The notes below the pieces were generated by a model. The model worked only from the letters and a program-made list of their open reading frames with translations. It was not told the origin of the DNA and ran no database searches. Positions 50,046 through 59,349 of a stretch of 64,000 bases of DNA are shown piece by piece. The number at the start of each line of letters is the position of its first letter. Within the stretch, counting starts at the first letter, position 1. Both the position numbers and the translations under genes were made by a program. This DNA is from Paraconexibacter algicola (GTDB taxonomy: Bacteria; Actinomycetota; Thermoleophilia; Solirubrobacterales; Solirubrobacteraceae). The stretch lies in the NCBI RefSeq assembly GCF_003044185.1, contig NZ_PYYB01000001.1, positions 1,488,001 to 1,552,000 on the forward strand. Reading direction: 5' to 3'.

Positions 50046-50787
50046 CCCGCCTCCAACTGAAACGCCGCTCGCGCCGGCGCCGACCCCCGGGCCCGCCCGT
50101 GGCGCCCGTCGCGCCGCCCGCACCCGCGCCGCCATCCTCGACGCCGCCGAGGCCGCCTTCCGCGTCGACGGCTACCGCGGCACCCGCATGGAGGACGTCG
50201 CCGCCGCGGCCGACGTCGCCGTCGGCTCGATCTACAACCACTTCGGCGACAAGGACGGCCTCTACCACGCGCTCGCCGAGCGCTCCGCCGACCTCTTCGG
50301 CCGCTACCTCGACGCCGCCTACGCCATCGGCGGCACCCCGCTGGAGCAGGTCATGGCCTGCGGTGACGCCTACCTGCGCTTCCACCTCGAGCACCCCGGC
50401 GCGTTCCGCTTCCTCGCCTTCGACGGCGTCGAGGCCGCGTCCTCCGGCGCCGTCGCCGACCCGGAGCTCGCGGCGCGCCTGACGGCGAAGCTCGCGGTCA
50501 CCCTCGACGGCTTCCGCGCGAAGATCCAGGAGGCGATGGACACCGGCGAGGTCCGCGCCGACCTCGACGCCCGCCGCCTCTCCCGCTTCCTCTGGGGTGC
50601 CTGGAACGGCGTCGTCGCGCTCGGCCTGCGCGACGACGAGCTCGCGCTCACCGACGCCGACATCGAGGCGACGATCCTCACCGGCCGGCGGCTCGTCGTC
50701 GAGGGCCTCGTCGCCCCCGCCGCCCGCGACGGGGCGGGGGACGCGCGCGCCCGCCTCGTCTCGATCGTCTCGCCCGACCAGACCTGA
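50041..50787 (+). CDS. TetR/AcrR family regulator
   Basis: The 248-residue product has a Pro/Ala-rich lead, a TetR HTH (ILDAAEAAFRVDGYRGTRME, DVAAAADVAVGSIYNHFGDK, about 40-85) and a helical ligand domain. I chose the ATG at 50041; the TTG at 50023 would overlap the -10 box. It is divergent from the FAD oxidoreductase/nitrilase unit and co-oriented with the following P450/acyl-CoA operon, both natural targets. The ligand is probably a hydrophobic metabolite of the island. Confidence 0.92.
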   Translation: MNPPPTETPLAPAPTPGPARGARRAARTRAAILDAAEAAFRVDGYRGTRMEDVAAAADVAVGSIYNHFGDKDGLYHALAERSADLFGRYLDAAYAIGGTPLEQVMACGDAYLRFHLEHPGAFRFLAFDGVEAASSGAVADPELAARLTAKLAVTLDGFRAKIQEAMDTGEVRADLDARRLSRFLWGAWNGVVALGLRDDELALTDADIEATILTGRRLVVEGLVAPAARDGAGDARARLVSIVSPDQT

Positions 50788-50796
50788 CCGGGCCCC

Positions 50797-50822
50797 GATC
50801 CCCCGCGCGGTGGGGGGCGATC
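50797..50822 (+). terminator. GC hairpin after tetR
   Basis: CCCCC and GGGGG arms with flanking GAT/ATC around a GCGCGGT loop, 10 nt after the tetR stop and 49 nt before the P450 start. No T-tract. Confidence 0.35.
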
Positions 50823-50870
50823 CCTCTCGCGGGCGATGCGACGCCTCCGCCGGCGGGCGAGCATGCTCCC

Positions 50871-52160
50871 ATGAGCACGCCCGCCGCCAGCCGCCCGACG
50901 ATCGACTCGCCCGACGCCGACATCTCGGCCCGCGACTTCTGGGCCAAGCCCTACATGGACCGCGACCGCGAGGTCTTCGAGCGCTTCCGGCAGGAGGCGC
51001 CCGTCTCGTGGCACCGTCCCTACGAGTCGACGCTGATGCCGCCCGACGAGGACACGCCGGGCTTCTGGTCGCTGTGGAAGCACGAGGACATCCGCGCGGT
51101 GTCCCGCAACGCCAAGACGTTCATCTCCAGCCAGGGATTCCTCATGGAGGACTTCCCCGAGGCCGTCGCGACGATGTCGCAGTCGTTCCTCTTCATGGAC
51201 GACCCCGAGCACCAGCAGATGCGCTCGCTCGTCTCGCAGGCGTTCACCCCGCGGCGCATGCGGCAGATCGAGGGCTGGGTCCACGAGGAGGTCGTGAAGC
51301 TCTGCGAGGAGGTCGGCCAGAAGGGCGACATCGACTTCGCCAACGAGTTCGCCAAGGAGCTGCCCGGCCGGATCTTCGCCGACTTCTTCGGCGTGCACGA
51401 CGGCGAGGTCCGCGCGACGATCATGGACGCCGCCGAGAAGATGCTCGCCTGGGACGACCCGGAGGCCCAGCAGGGCCGCGACGCGCTCGAGACCTACGGC
51501 GAGGAGGCGATGCGCCTGCTCGACATCTGCTTCGAGCTCGTCGAGGAGCGGCGCGTGAACCCGGGCGAGGACCTGATCTCCTGGCTCGTCGCCGCCGAGG
51601 TCGACGGCCGCACGCTCGAGGACTGGGAGATCGGCGCGTTCTTCAGCCTGCTGGGCTCCGCCGCCAACGACACCACCCGCCACTCGCTCGCGCACGCCCT
51701 GAACCTCTTCACCGTGCACGAGGACCAGCGGGCGCTGCTCATGTCCGACTTCGACCGGCACATCGACGGCGCCGTCGAGGAGGTCCTGCGCTACTCCACG
51801 CCGGTCATGCACTTCCGCCGCACCGCCACCCACGACACCGAGATCCGCGGCGTGAAGATCGCCGAGGGCGAGAAGGTCGTCATGTGGTACGTCAGCGGCA
51901 ACCACGACGAGGAGGCGTTCGCGGACCACACGCGGTTCGACATCACCCGCGAGACCCGCAACGCGCACCTCGGCTTCGGCGGCGGCGGCCCGCACTACTG
52001 CATGGGCGCCGCGCTCGGCCGGCAGATGGTCAAGTACGGCCTCACCGAGGTGTTCCGCCGCTTCCCGGACATCGAGGCGCACGAGCCGCACTTCCAGACG
52101 AACAACTTCATCAACGGCGTGCACTCGATGCGCACGACGTGGACCGTCCCGTCCGCGTGA
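50871..52160 (+). CDS. Cytochrome P450 (paralogue 2)
   Basis: The 429-residue product has I-helix AANDTTR (264-270), ExxR in EEVLR (303-307) and haem loop FGGGGPHYCMG (369-379) with Cys377. It shares GFLMEDFPEA, PVMHFRRTAT and VMWYVSGN with the P450s at 39840 and 62909, so all three are close paralogues. The GTGA overlap with the acyl-CoA dehydrogenase start indicates a common operon (P450, ACAD, acyl-CoA ligase). It probably hydroxylates a lipophilic compound whose acid is later activated. Redox partners are not visible. Confidence 0.95.
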   Translation: MSTPAASRPTIDSPDADISARDFWAKPYMDRDREVFERFRQEAPVSWHRPYESTLMPPDEDTPGFWSLWKHEDIRAVSRNAKTFISSQGFLMEDFPEAVATMSQSFLFMDDPEHQQMRSLVSQAFTPRRMRQIEGWVHEEVVKLCEEVGQKGDIDFANEFAKELPGRIFADFFGVHDGEVRATIMDAAEKMLAWDDPEAQQGRDALETYGEEAMRLLDICFELVEERRVNPGEDLISWLVAAEVDGRTLEDWEIGAFFSLLGSAANDTTRHSLAHALNLFTVHEDQRALLMSDFDRHIDGAVEEVLRYSTPVMHFRRTATHDTEIRGVKIAEGEKVVMWYVSGNHDEEAFADHTRFDITRETRNAHLGFGGGGPHYCMGAALGRQMVKYGLTEVFRRFPDIEAHEPHFQTNNFINGVHSMRTTWTVPSA

Positions 52161-53395
52161 GCACCGTCGAGCGCACCGGTCCCGCGCGCACCCAGGACCG
52201 CACCTGGAACGACGTCTTCCTCCCGGACGACGTCGCCCACGTCCGCGAGCTGGCCCGCGACTCCGTCGCGCGGCACCTCGCGCCCGTCGCCCGGCAGATC
52301 GCGCAGACCCCGGAGTCCCGCGACAGCTTCCCGTGGGAGGCGTTCCGCGGCCTGGCCTCCGACGGCTGCTTCGCCGTGCCGTTCCCGGCGCCGCACGGCG
52401 CGGGCCTCGACCACCCGATCCTCGCGACGTGCATCGTCACCGAGGAGATCGCCTACGAGTCCTCCTCGATGGCGGGCGTCTACGACGGGCAGTGCATCCT
52501 CAACGCGCGCTGCCTGAGCTTCGCCCGGCCGGAGGTGCGCGACCGCGTGCTGCCGAAGCTCATCAGCGGCGAGAGCGCGTTCAGCTTCGCGACGACCGAG
52601 CCCGACGCGTCCTCGGACCTCAGCCCGTCGACGCTGAAGACCGTCGCCCGGCGCACCGACTCGGGCTTCGTGCTCAACGGCCGCAAGTGCTGGATCACCA
52701 ACAGCGTCGTCGCCGACTGGCTGTGCGTGCTGTGCCGCGACGGGGACGAGCAGGCGATGACGATGCTGCTCGTGGACATGCACTCGCCCGGCGTCACCGT
52801 CGGCGAGCCCGACCTGAAGATGGGTCACCACGGCCAGATCACCGCGGACATCGTCTTCGAGGACGTCGAGGTCCCCGCCGAGAACGTGCTGGGCGAGCCC
52901 GGGCGCGGGCTCGGCGTCGCGCTCGCGTCGCTGGCCGCCGGCCGGGTCGGGATCGGCGCCGCGGGCGTCGGCGTCGCGCAGGCGGCGATGGACCTCGCGG
53001 TGGAGCGCCTGGGCACCCGCCAGCTGTTCGGCAAGAAGCTCGGCGAGATGCAGCACTGGCAGTACCGCCTGGCCGAGCACGCCACCCACCTGGAGGCGGC
53101 CCGCTCGATGTACCAGAAGGCCGCGGTGCGGCTCGACCGCGGCGACCGCTCCGGCGAGCCCGAGGCGTCGATGGCCAAGTCGTTCGGCACGAAGCTCGCC
53201 AACGACCTGGCGCGCGACGCGCTGCAGGTCTACGGCGGCTACGGCTTCGCGAAGCAGATCGCCGCGACCGGGGAGACGTTCCGCCTCGAGGAGATCTACC
53301 GCGACGCGAAGATCCTCGAGATCTTCGAGGGCGCCAACGAGGTGCTCCTGTGGGTCATCGCGCGGGCGCTAATCGGTCGCGACCTCACCGGGTAG
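52157..53395 (+). CDS. Acyl-CoA dehydrogenase family protein
   Basis: The 412-residue product has ACAD features: SFATTEPDASSDLSPSTLKT (FAD/substrate loop), WITNSVVADWLCVL, GRVGIGAAGVGVAQAAMDLA, ANDLARDALQVYGGYGF and EIFEGANEVLLWVIARALI, with the putative catalytic Glu in the IFEGA motif. It introduces an alpha,beta double bond into an acyl-CoA, passing electrons to ETF. It is coupled to the P450 gene (GTGA) and 10 bp upstream of the AMP-ligase gene. This supports a dedicated acyl-CoA degradation pathway. Confidence 0.95.
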   Translation: MSTVERTGPARTQDRTWNDVFLPDDVAHVRELARDSVARHLAPVARQIAQTPESRDSFPWEAFRGLASDGCFAVPFPAPHGAGLDHPILATCIVTEEIAYESSSMAGVYDGQCILNARCLSFARPEVRDRVLPKLISGESAFSFATTEPDASSDLSPSTLKTVARRTDSGFVLNGRKCWITNSVVADWLCVLCRDGDEQAMTMLLVDMHSPGVTVGEPDLKMGHHGQITADIVFEDVEVPAENVLGEPGRGLGVALASLAAGRVGIGAAGVGVAQAAMDLAVERLGTRQLFGKKLGEMQHWQYRLAEHATHLEAARSMYQKAAVRLDRGDRSGEPEASMAKSFGTKLANDLARDALQVYGGYGFAKQIAATGETFRLEEIYRDAKILEIFEGANEVLLWVIARALIGRDLTG

Positions 53396-53405
53396 GACGG
53401 CCGGC

Positions 53406-54971
53406 ATGACCCCGGTCCCCGCCTTCCCCAGCACCGTCGGCCAGATCCTCTCCCGCAGCGCGCGCCGCGTCCCGGCGCGCGTCGCGCTGCGCTTCGGTGC
53501 GCGCGAGTGGACCTACGCGCAGCTCGACGCCGCGGTCGGCCGCGTCGCCGCGCAGCTGCTCGCCGACGGCGCGCGACCCGGCGACCGGATCGCCGCCTAC
53601 GGCAAGAACTCCGACGCGTACCTGGCGCTGTACCTCGCGTGCGCCCGCGCCGGCCTCGTGCACGTGCCGGTGAACTTCAACGCCACCGGCGACGAGCTCG
53701 CCTACCTGCTCACCCAGTCCGGGGCCGCGGCCGTGTTCGTCGACCCCGCGCTGGCGGCGAACGTCGACGCGATCGCCGATCGCCTGGACGCCGGCGTGCG
53801 GCGCGGCACGCTGCGCGACGGCGCCGGTCCGGCCCGCGACGTGCTCGCGTGGATGGCCGATCCCGCCGCCCCGGTGCACGAGGAGGACGGCGTCGGCGAC
53901 GACGACCTCGTCCAGCTGCTCTACACGTCGGGCACGACGTCGCTGCCGAAGGGCGCGATGATGACCCACCGGGCGTTCGTGCACGAGTACGTCAGCTGCA
54001 TCGTCGGGCTCGGCCTGCACGAGGACGACGCGCCGCTGCACGCGCTGCCGCTCTACCACTCCGCGCAGATGCACGTGTTCCTGCTGCCCTACCTCGCGGT
54101 CGGGGCGACGAACACGCTCGTCGAGGCGCCCGACCCCGCGGACATCCTGCGGCGCGTCGAGGAGGACGGCATCGACTCCGTGTTCGTGCCGCCGACCGTG
54201 TGGGTCGCGATCGCCGGGCACCCGGACCTCGCGACGCGCGACCTCGACGGGCTGCGCAAGGCGTTCTACGGCGCGTCGATCATGCCGGTGCCGGTCCTCG
54301 AGAAGCTGATCGAGCGGCTGCCGGACGTCGCCTTCTACAACTGCTTCGGCCAGTCGGAGATCGGGCCGCTCGCCACGATCCTGCAGCCGCACGAGCACGC
54401 CGCGCGCCCCGACTCGGTCGGCCGGGCGGCGCTGTTCGTCGAGACCCGCGTCGTCGACGACGCCATGAACGACGTGCAGCCCGGCGAGCTCGGCGAGGTC
54501 GTTTACCGCTCCCCGCAGCTCTGCCGGGGCTACTGGGAGAAGCCGCAGGAGACCGCGGAGGCGTTCGCGGGCGGCTGGTTCCACTCCGGTGACCTCGTCC
54601 GGATCGACGAGGAGGGGTACCTGTTCGTCGTCGACCGGATCAAGGACGTCATCAACACCGGCGGCGTGCTCGTCGCCAGCCGCGAGGTGGAGGACGCGCT
54701 CTTCCGCCACGACGCGGTCGCCGAGGTCGCGGTCATCGGCCTGCCGCACGAGCGCTGGATCGAGGCGATCGCGGCGGTCGTCGTGCTCGCCGACGGCGCG
54801 ACCGTCACCGAGGACGAGCTGATCGCCCACGCGCGCGGCGGTCTCGCCGCGCACAAGGTCCCGAAGTCCGTGCACGTCGTGCCGGAGATCCCCAAGAACG
54901 CCTCGGGGAAGATCCTCAAGCGCGAGCTGCGCGAGCAGCTCGGCGGCGCCGGCAGCGCGATCGGGCGCTGA
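53406..54971 (+). CDS. AMP-dependent acyl-CoA synthetase/ligase
   Basis: The 521-residue product has the AMP-binding signature YTSGTTSLPKGAMMTH (about 178-193), FYNCFGQSEIGP (motif A5-like), WFHSGDLVRIDEEGYLFV and a C-terminal KNASGKILKRELR containing the catalytic Lys. This is the ANL family layout of fatty or aromatic acyl-CoA ligases. It would convert a carboxylate, ATP and CoA to acyl-CoA, feeding the adjacent dehydrogenase. It is last in the P450/ACAD operon and followed by a convergent crotonase. Confidence 0.95.
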   Translation: MTPVPAFPSTVGQILSRSARRVPARVALRFGAREWTYAQLDAAVGRVAAQLLADGARPGDRIAAYGKNSDAYLALYLACARAGLVHVPVNFNATGDELAYLLTQSGAAAVFVDPALAANVDAIADRLDAGVRRGTLRDGAGPARDVLAWMADPAAPVHEEDGVGDDDLVQLLYTSGTTSLPKGAMMTHRAFVHEYVSCIVGLGLHEDDAPLHALPLYHSAQMHVFLLPYLAVGATNTLVEAPDPADILRRVEEDGIDSVFVPPTVWVAIAGHPDLATRDLDGLRKAFYGASIMPVPVLEKLIERLPDVAFYNCFGQSEIGPLATILQPHEHAARPDSVGRAALFVETRVVDDAMNDVQPGELGEVVYRSPQLCRGYWEKPQETAEAFAGGWFHSGDLVRIDEEGYLFVVDRIKDVINTGGVLVASREVEDALFRHDAVAEVAVIGLPHERWIEAIAAVVVLADGATVTEDELIAHARGGLAAHKVPKSVHVVPEIPKNASGKILKRELREQLGGAGSAIGR

Positions 54972-55047
54972 CGCGCACCCGACGGTTCAGCGCTTGAGGG
55001 TGACGGTCGCCTGGCCGCGCGCGGGACGAACGACGGGCCGTGAGCGC

Positions 55048-55842
55048 CTAGGAGCCGCCGAAGGTGGGCCGCTCCTTGCGGCCCACCGCCTGGATCGCGT
55101 TCCACGCGTCGTCGGTGCGCCCCGCCCGGACCATCGCGCGGGCCTCCTGCTCGAGCTGCGCCTCCAGCGGCGTGTCCCAGGTCGCGCGCAGGAGGTTCTT
55201 CACCTCGCCGAACGCGCGCGTCGGGCCGGCGGCCAGCTCGGCCGCGAGCGCGTGCGCGGCGTCCGCGAGCTCCCCGTCGGGAACGACCTCGGTGACCAGG
55301 CCGTACGCGTGCGCCTGCTCGGCGGTCCAGGTCTCGTTGCGCAGGTAGAACGACAGCGCGCGTGCCGCGCCGACCTTCCGCGGCACGCTGTGGCTGCCCC
55401 CGCCGTCGATCGCCAGGCCGATCCCCTGGTAGGCGGCGTAGAACCGCGCGCTCGCCGCGGCGAGCACGAAGTCCGCCCCGGCGGCGAGCGACACGCCGCC
55501 GCCGGCGGCGAGCGCGTGGACCGCGCAGACGACCGGGGCGTCCATCCGCGCGAACCGCGACATCGCCGAGTGGAACCCGGTGGTCGCGTTCTGCACGAAC
55601 CGCGGCAGCTCCTCGCGCGAGGCGCCGAGCGCGCCGAGGTCGCCGCCGACGCTGAAGAACCGGCCCTCGGCCCGGATCAGGACCGCGCGGACGGCCGGGT
55701 CCTCCGCGCACTCGGTGGCGACGAGCGCGAGCTCGGCGCACAGCGTCGCGTCGAACGGATTGCCACGGTCGCCCTGCATGAGCGTGATCGTCGCGACGCC
55801 GTCGGCGACCGCGAGGGTGAGCGAGCGGAGGTCGTCGGGCAC
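55048..55842 (-). CDS. Enoyl-CoA hydratase/isomerase family protein
   Basis: The 264-residue crotonase has the oxyanion-hole motifs FFSVGGDLGALG (about 61-72) and HALAAGGGVSLAAGADFVLA. At the catalytic helix it reads YQGIGLAIDGGGSHSVPRK. The Glu usually found after YQ/FG (E144 in rat hydratase) is absent and an Asp stands at the second position. This pattern is nearer PaaG-type isomerases than hydratases. The start is a GTG at 55842. It probably processes an enoyl-CoA made by the neighbouring dehydrogenase, although it lies on the opposite strand. Confidence 0.92.
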   Translation of the reverse strand: MPDDLRSLTLAVADGVATITLMQGDRGNPFDATLCAELALVATECAEDPAVRAVLIRAEGRFFSVGGDLGALGASREELPRFVQNATTGFHSAMSRFARMDAPVVCAVHALAAGGGVSLAAGADFVLAAASARFYAAYQGIGLAIDGGGSHSVPRKVGAARALSFYLRNETWTAEQAHAYGLVTEVVPDGELADAAHALAAELAAGPTRAFGEVKNLLRATWDTPLEAQLEQEARAMVRAGRTDDAWNAIQAVGRKERPTFGGS

Positions 55843-55911
55843 GAGGACAGCCTCGCGGCTCCGCGTGCCCGGCGCATCATCCGGGCGGATGGTCCCTGCC
55901 CGTCGGCAGGG

Positions 55912-58900
55912 TCACGGCAGGAGCCGGTTGAGCCGTTCGCCCCGGGTGCGGGTCGGGAGGTGTCCGGTGAACTCGACGACGAGCTGTCCGGTCCTGACGG
56001 TGACGCCCTGCGGCATCCGCTGCTGAAGGGACCAGCGCCCGTCGACGATCGGGGCGCGGTAGTTCAGGACGTACGGCGTGCCGGCCGGCGTCGTGTACGT
56101 CAGGCTGATCCGCACGACGCCACGGGCGCGGGTGGCCACGGTGCCGGCGACGGTGAGGACGTCGCCGACGAGCGTGCTGGTGGTCGCGGCCAGGCGCGCC
56201 GGGCCTGCGGCGGCGCGCAGGCGTGCGGCGTCGGGAGCCACGACCCCTGAGCCGGCGTAGGCGATGTCGATGATGGCGGTGCGCGCGCGGCGCATCGTCG
56301 TCGGCAGGGCGCGGTCGAGGCGCAGGATCCCGGTCCGGGGGACGTCCACGCTGAAGCGATACGTCCTCCCGAGAGCCGTGACGGTGAACCGGACGGAACC
56401 GGTGGCCTCGCGGGTGATGTCGGCCAGGAGGTCCAGGCGGCCGTCGCGGACGGCGGCGCGCCGGACGTTGAGCTTCGCCGGGAGCAGACCGGCCAGCTCG
56501 GGCTGGGCGACCGGGGCGGGAGCGGTCGTCGGCGCGGGGCCCGTCGTCGGGGCGGGCGGTGCCTGGCCGGTGCTGGGGGACGTCCCCGTCCCCCCGGTGC
56601 CGGTGTCGCCGCCGCCACCGCCGGGGCTGGGGCGGGGTCCGTCGACGGTGATCGTGGCGGTCGCCGCCGCGCTGTCGGCGGCGCCGTCGTTCGCGACGAA
56701 CGTCACGCTGTCCGATCCGGTGTAGCCCGCGTCGGGGGTGTAGCGGACCCGGGACCCGTCGACGACCGCCGTGCCGTGCGTCGGCGCCGCGGTGATCCTG
56801 AGGTCCAGGGTGTCGCCGGGATCGGCGTCCGAGCAGGACCCGACCTCGACCCCGGTCGCGTCGCGCGCGACGGTCGCCGCGCCGGCGGTGCAGACCGGGA
56901 CCGTGTTCACCGGGGTCGGCGAGATGGCCGAGCGGACGGCGACGTACGCCGCGTTGGTCTTGCCGTCGCCACGCTGCCCGGCCTCGCCGCCGCCCCAGCA
57001 CGCCGCGGTGCCGTCGTCGAGCGTCGCGCATGTGTGGACGGCACCGGCGGAGAGGGTGGTCGCACGCCGGCCGGCGGCGAGCCGGACGGCGACGGGGGTC
57101 GGAGACGAGGTGGTGGTGCCGTCTCCGAGCGCGCCGACGAAGTTCGCGCCCCAGCAGGTGGCGGTGTCGTCGTCGAGCGTCGCGCACGTGTGATACGGCC
57201 CGGCGGTGATGGCGGTGGCGGTCCGGCCGGCGGGCAGCAGGACGGAGACCGGGGTCGTCGCGCCGGGTTCGAAGAACTCGCCGGTGGTGCCGTTGCCGAG
57301 CTGGCCGTAGGGGTTCTCCCCCCAGCACGCGGCGGAGCCGTCGTCGAGGATCGCGCACGACCAGTACTCACCGGCGGTGATGGCGGTGGCGGTGCGCCCG
57401 GCCGGGAGCTGCACGGCGACGGGGACGGTGGAGAAGGTCGTGCCGCCGTTGCCCAGCTGACCGTAGTCGCCGTCGCCCCAGCAGGCCGCGCTGCCGTCGT
57501 CGAGGACCGCGCAGGTGTGGTAGCCGCCGGCGGCGATGGATGTGGCCCTGCGGCCGGCGGGAAGCTGGACCGCGACCGGGCCCGGCGTCTGGGTCTCCCC
57601 GGTGGTGCCGTTCCCGAGCGCACCTCGGGTGTTGTAGCCCCAGCACGCGGCCGAGCCGTCGTCCAGGATCGCGCAGGCGTGGTAGGCCCCGGCCGAGATG
57701 GCGGTCGCGGTGCGACCGGTGCCCAGGGGGACGGCGATGGGCGTGCTCGCCGCCGTCCGGGTTCCGCTCCCGAGCTGTCCGTACTGGTTGTCGCCCCAGC
57801 ACCGGGCCGCGCCGTCGTCGAGGATCGCGCAGGAGAAGCCGAGGTTCGCGGTGAGCGCGGTGACGGTGCGGCCGGTCGGGAGCCGGACGTCGACCGGGAC
57901 CGCGGAGTCGCGCGTGGTGCCGTCGCCCAGCTCGCCGTGGAGGTTCCGGCCCCAGCAGCGGGCGGTGCCGTCGGCGAGCGCGGCGCACGAGTGGCCGGCA
58001 CCGGCGGCCACGGACTCGGCGGAGCGTCCGGCGGGCAGCAGGACGCCGACCGGGACCGGGGCCGGGCGGGCGTTGGGGATCCCGAGCTGCCCGCTGGCGT
58101 TGTTGCCCCAGCACGCGGTGCTGTCGTCGTCCAGCTGCGCGCACGTGTGGGACCCACCGGCCGTGAGGGCGGTCGCGGTCCGCCCGGACGGCAGCTCGGC
58201 GGGGACGGGCGTCGACGTGCGTTCCGTGGATCCGGCGCCGAGCTGGCCGAAGGACCCGAGGCCCCAGCAGGTCACGGTCCGGTCGTCGAGGACGGCGCAC
58301 GAGTGGTTCGCGCCGTTGGCGATCGCCGTGGCAGACCGTCCGGCCGGCAGTTGGACGGCGACGGGGGTCGACTTGGCGATCGTCGTGCCGTCGCCGAGCT
58401 CCCCGAAGGAGCTGCTGCCCCAGCAGACCACACGGTCGTCGTCGAGGATCGCGCACGAGTGGCTGTTCCCGACGGAGATGGCGGTGGCGGTGCGGCCCGC
58501 CGGGAGCGCCACCGGGACCGGGACCGGGACGGGGGACCGGCTCGTGGTCCCGTTGCCCAGCTGGCCGACGACGTTGGCCCCCCAGCAGACGGCCCCGCCG
58601 TCGTCGAGGATGGCGCACGAGTGGGAGAACCCCGCGGTGATGGCGGTGGCGGTGCGCCCGGCCGGCAGCTGGACGGGGACAGGAACGGACGAGCTGTCCG
58701 TGGTTCCGTTGCCCAGGCGTCCGGATTCGCCTTCGCCCCAGCAGACGGCAGCGCCGTCGTCGAGGATCGCGCACGTGTGCTCGGCGCCCGCATCGACGGC
58801 ACGGGCGGTACGCCCGGCGGGAAGCTGGACGGCCACGGAGGTCGGGGAGCCGCGGCGGGTGCCGGCGCCGAGCTGCCCGGAACCGCCCGCTCCCCAGCAT

Positions 58901-59190
58901 CGCGCGGAGCCGTCGTCGAGGATCGCGCAGGAGTGCTGGCCGCCGGCGCTGACCGCGGTGGCGGTGCGGCCGGCCGGCAGCCTGACGCTCACCGGCTCCG
59001 AGGAGCTGGTGAGCGACCCGTCTCCGAGCTGCCCGGCGTCGTTCGCCCCCAGGCAGACCACGCCTCCGTCGCGGACGGCGCAGGTGTGACTCGCGCCCGC
59101 GTCGAGCTGCGCGGCGCTCGCGATCGGGACGTAGGCGGCGACGACGAGCAGCGACGCGACGGACGCGAGGGCAACACGGGCTCGGGACAT
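55912..59190 (-). CDS. Exported RCC1-repeat (beta-propeller) protein with Ig-like and C-terminal domains
   Basis: The 1092-residue product has a signal peptide (about 1-27). Residues 29-760 hold 14 RCC1-type repeats of 48-57 residues, each with paired cysteines (HTCAILDDG...CWG), giving about 28 cysteines probably forming blade-stabilising disulphides outside the cell. A tandem-95/cadherin-like Ig domain follows (TPDAGYTGSDSVTFVANDGA), then a Pro/Gly linker and a C-terminal basic beta domain. Fourteen repeats make two seven-bladed propellers. SD AGGAG precedes the ATG; the longer frame is rejected because the signal peptide begins here. Adhesion or protein binding is inferred. Confidence 0.92.
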   Translation of the reverse strand: MSRARVALASVASLLVVAAYVPIASAAQLDAGASHTCAVRDGGVVCLGANDAGQLGDGSLTSSSEPVSVRLPAGRTATAVSAGGQHSCAILDDGSARCWGAGGSGQLGAGTRRGSPTSVAVQLPAGRTARAVDAGAEHTCAILDDGAAVCWGEGESGRLGNGTTDSSSVPVPVQLPAGRTATAITAGFSHSCAILDDGGAVCWGANVVGQLGNGTTSRSPVPVPVPVALPAGRTATAISVGNSHSCAILDDDRVVCWGSSSFGELGDGTTIAKSTPVAVQLPAGRSATAIANGANHSCAVLDDRTVTCWGLGSFGQLGAGSTERTSTPVPAELPSGRTATALTAGGSHTCAQLDDDSTACWGNNASGQLGIPNARPAPVPVGVLLPAGRSAESVAAGAGHSCAALADGTARCWGRNLHGELGDGTTRDSAVPVDVRLPTGRTVTALTANLGFSCAILDDGAARCWGDNQYGQLGSGTRTAASTPIAVPLGTGRTATAISAGAYHACAILDDGSAACWGYNTRGALGNGTTGETQTPGPVAVQLPAGRRATSIAAGGYHTCAVLDDGSAACWGDGDYGQLGNGGTTFSTVPVAVQLPAGRTATAITAGEYWSCAILDDGSAACWGENPYGQLGNGTTGEFFEPGATTPVSVLLPAGRTATAITAGPYHTCATLDDDTATCWGANFVGALGDGTTTSSPTPVAVRLAAGRRATTLSAGAVHTCATLDDGTAACWGGGEAGQRGDGKTNAAYVAVRSAISPTPVNTVPVCTAGAATVARDATGVEVGSCSDADPGDTLDLRITAAPTHGTAVVDGSRVRYTPDAGYTGSDSVTFVANDGAADSAAATATITVDGPRPSPGGGGGDTGTGGTGTSPSTGQAPPAPTTGPAPTTAPAPVAQPELAGLLPAKLNVRRAAVRDGRLDLLADITREATGSVRFTVTALGRTYRFSVDVPRTGILRLDRALPTTMRRARTAIIDIAYAGSGVVAPDAARLRAAAGPARLAATTSTLVGDVLTVAGTVATRARGVVRISLTYTTPAGTPYVLNYRAPIVDGRWSLQQRMPQGVTVRTGQLVVEFTGHLPTRTRGERLNRLLP
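56911..59106 (-). repeat. 14 tandem RCC1-type repeats (about 156 bp each)
   Basis: Direct imperfect repeats with period about 153-171 bp encode residues 29-760 of the RCC1 protein. Long antisense frames here are a side effect of the repeated GC-rich codons. Confidence 0.88.
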
Positions 59191-59349
59191 GGGGCTCCTG
59201 AGGGACGAAGCGAGACTGGACCTGGAGACCGCTCCGCGTCGAGGAGCACTCGCGCGGCGCGACCCGCGGTGGCCCGGTTGCGCCGCCACCGCGAGTCGCG
59301 CAGCTTAGGGCACCGCAACGGCGCCCCGTCGAATTTGGCGCTGCGGTGC

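Noticed and set aside
50859-50868. GAGCATGCTC palindrome just upstream of the P450 start and similar AGCATGCTC before the GMC gene (42571)
   Set aside because: It suggested a shared operator, but the same decamer occurs inside the serine hydrolase coding region at 60061-60070 and the spacing to the two starts differs, so it is probably chance.
57698-59089. 463-residue plus-strand frame opposite the RCC1 gene
   Set aside because: It is a periodic antisense product of the RCC1 repeats, with no start context or domain.
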